Assembly (NCBI GenBank): GCA_026387175.1
Contig: JAPLME010000003.1
Span: forward strand, 1-41,177
DNA length: 41,177 nucleotides
Direction: 5' to 3'
DNA from: Candidatus Omnitrophota bacterium
GTDB taxonomy: Bacteria; Omnitrophota; Gorgyraeia; 2-01-FULL-45-10
Part shown: in pieces, positions 40,801 through 41,177 of the stretch
Layout: every line of letters starts with the position of its first letter
Numbering within the stretch: the first letter of the stretch is position 1
Translations under genes and position numbers: made by a program
The notes under the pieces: generated by a model
Seen by the model: the letters and a program-made list of their open reading frames with translations, nothing else
Told to the model about the DNA's origin: nothing
The model's database searches: none

Positions 40801-41177
40801 ATCGTCGCCTTAAGCCTGAGCTTCCTCTCTTCTTCCTTCAACGCTCTTATAAGTTCATCCATCTCGCCTTCCAAAACGCTTTCCAGAGCATGAGTCGTAA
40901 ATCCTATCCTGTGGTCCGTGATGCGCCTGTCGGGAAAATTATAAGTCCGGATCTTCTCCGAACGGTCTCCTGTGCCTACCTGAGCGCGCCTGGACTTCGT
41001 TATCTTATCAGACTGCTCTTTCTGTCTGGCGTCGAAGAGCCTTGCGCGCAAGACCTTCATCGCCTTTATCTTATTCTTTAGCTGCGAACGCTCATCCTGG
41101 CAGGTTACTACAATGCCTGTAGGAAGATGCGTCAATCTGACAGCGGAATCGGTCCGGTTAACTCCCTGCCCACCGGC
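40797..41177 (-). CDS. prfA: Peptide chain release factor 1 (C-terminal part, cut by window edge)
   Basis: The frame is open to the edge of the window and gives 126 residues of RF1. It begins in the GGQ loop ([21 protein letters not shown]) and continues with [21 protein letters not shown] and the [15 protein letters not shown] segment near the C-terminus. [15 protein letters not shown] is typical of RF1 rather than RF2. The GGQ Gln is the substrate of PrmC coded next door. The PxT codon-recognition domain lies outside the window. Confidence 0.95.
   Translation of the reverse strand, partial: AGGQGVNRTDSAVRLTHLPTGIVVTCQDERSQLKNKIKAMKVLRARLFDARQKEQSDKITKSRRAQVGTGDRSEKIRTYNFPDRRITDHRIGFTTHALESVLEGEMDELIRALKEEERKLRLKATI

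Noticed and set aside
1-41177. CRISPR array, prophage or restriction/defence island
   Set aside because: I saw no regularly spaced repeats, cas genes, phage structural genes or defence-type genes; the only mobile-type gene is the RAYT transposase.

Overview
The window looks like a chromosomal segment of an uncultured anaerobic bacterium with a carbon-monoxide-dehydrogenase/acetyl-CoA-synthase (Wood-Ljungdahl) pathway. Candidatus Omnitrophota is my best guess. It rests on gene content and on the N-terminal ATLAP-type segment of the giant exported protein at the left end, and it is an inference, not a database match. Nearly all genes are on the minus strand and tightly packed, often with ATGA or TAATG stop/start overlaps. 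The plus strand carries only one transposase-like gene and three small genes.

Layout from right to left, in the direction of transcription. (1) 41177-36822: a translation and cell-wall block with prfA (cut by the window edge), prmC, murA, rpsP, trmD, rplS and rnhB. (2) 36797-20993: a C1/acetyl-CoA block with its own promoter in front of fhs. The order is fhs, fchA, folD, metF, acsB, a membrane glycosyltransferase, acsC, acsV, cooC, acsD, acsE, panB, panE and a second acsE-like gene. Together these carry formate to methyl-tetrahydrofolate, move the methyl group to the corrinoid protein and build acetyl-CoA; the pan genes also draw on the one-carbon pool. The CO dehydrogenase subunit, formate dehydrogenase and metV are not in the window. 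(3) 20987-16964: a Pta-N-terminal-like (DRTGG) ATPase, apbE, mnmA and larE. (4) 16967-14706: an AT-rich island with a plus-strand flavin-type split-barrel gene, two small membrane or exported proteins behind a leader-like region, several palindromes, and a minus-strand coiled-coil gene with a consensus promoter and a terminator. (5) 14696-11574: tRNA-Met, a small exported protein, a Nudix hydrolase, a BaiN/HI0933-type flavoprotein and tilS. (6) 11492-5591: a block starting at its own promoter with ftsH, folP, cdaA, cdaR-like, pdxJ, acpS and nnrD, followed by tRNA-Thr and tRNA-Tyr. (7) 5360-1: a REP-associated tyrosine transposase gene between inverted REP-like hairpins, a 1467-residue exported multidomain sensor-like protein, and a partial tRNA-Arg with a good promoter.

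The most notable points are these. FolD has Gln where bifunctional enzymes have the cyclohydrolase Lys, next to a dedicated cyclodeaminase FchA. The cooC reading frame has no ATG, GTG or TTG in front of its P-loop and seems to start at a rare codon. fhs has a promoter so close that its mRNA would be nearly leaderless. PrmC lacks its substrate-recognition domain. The giant left-end protein combines a signal peptide with GAF, GNAT-like and histidine-kinase ATPase domains.
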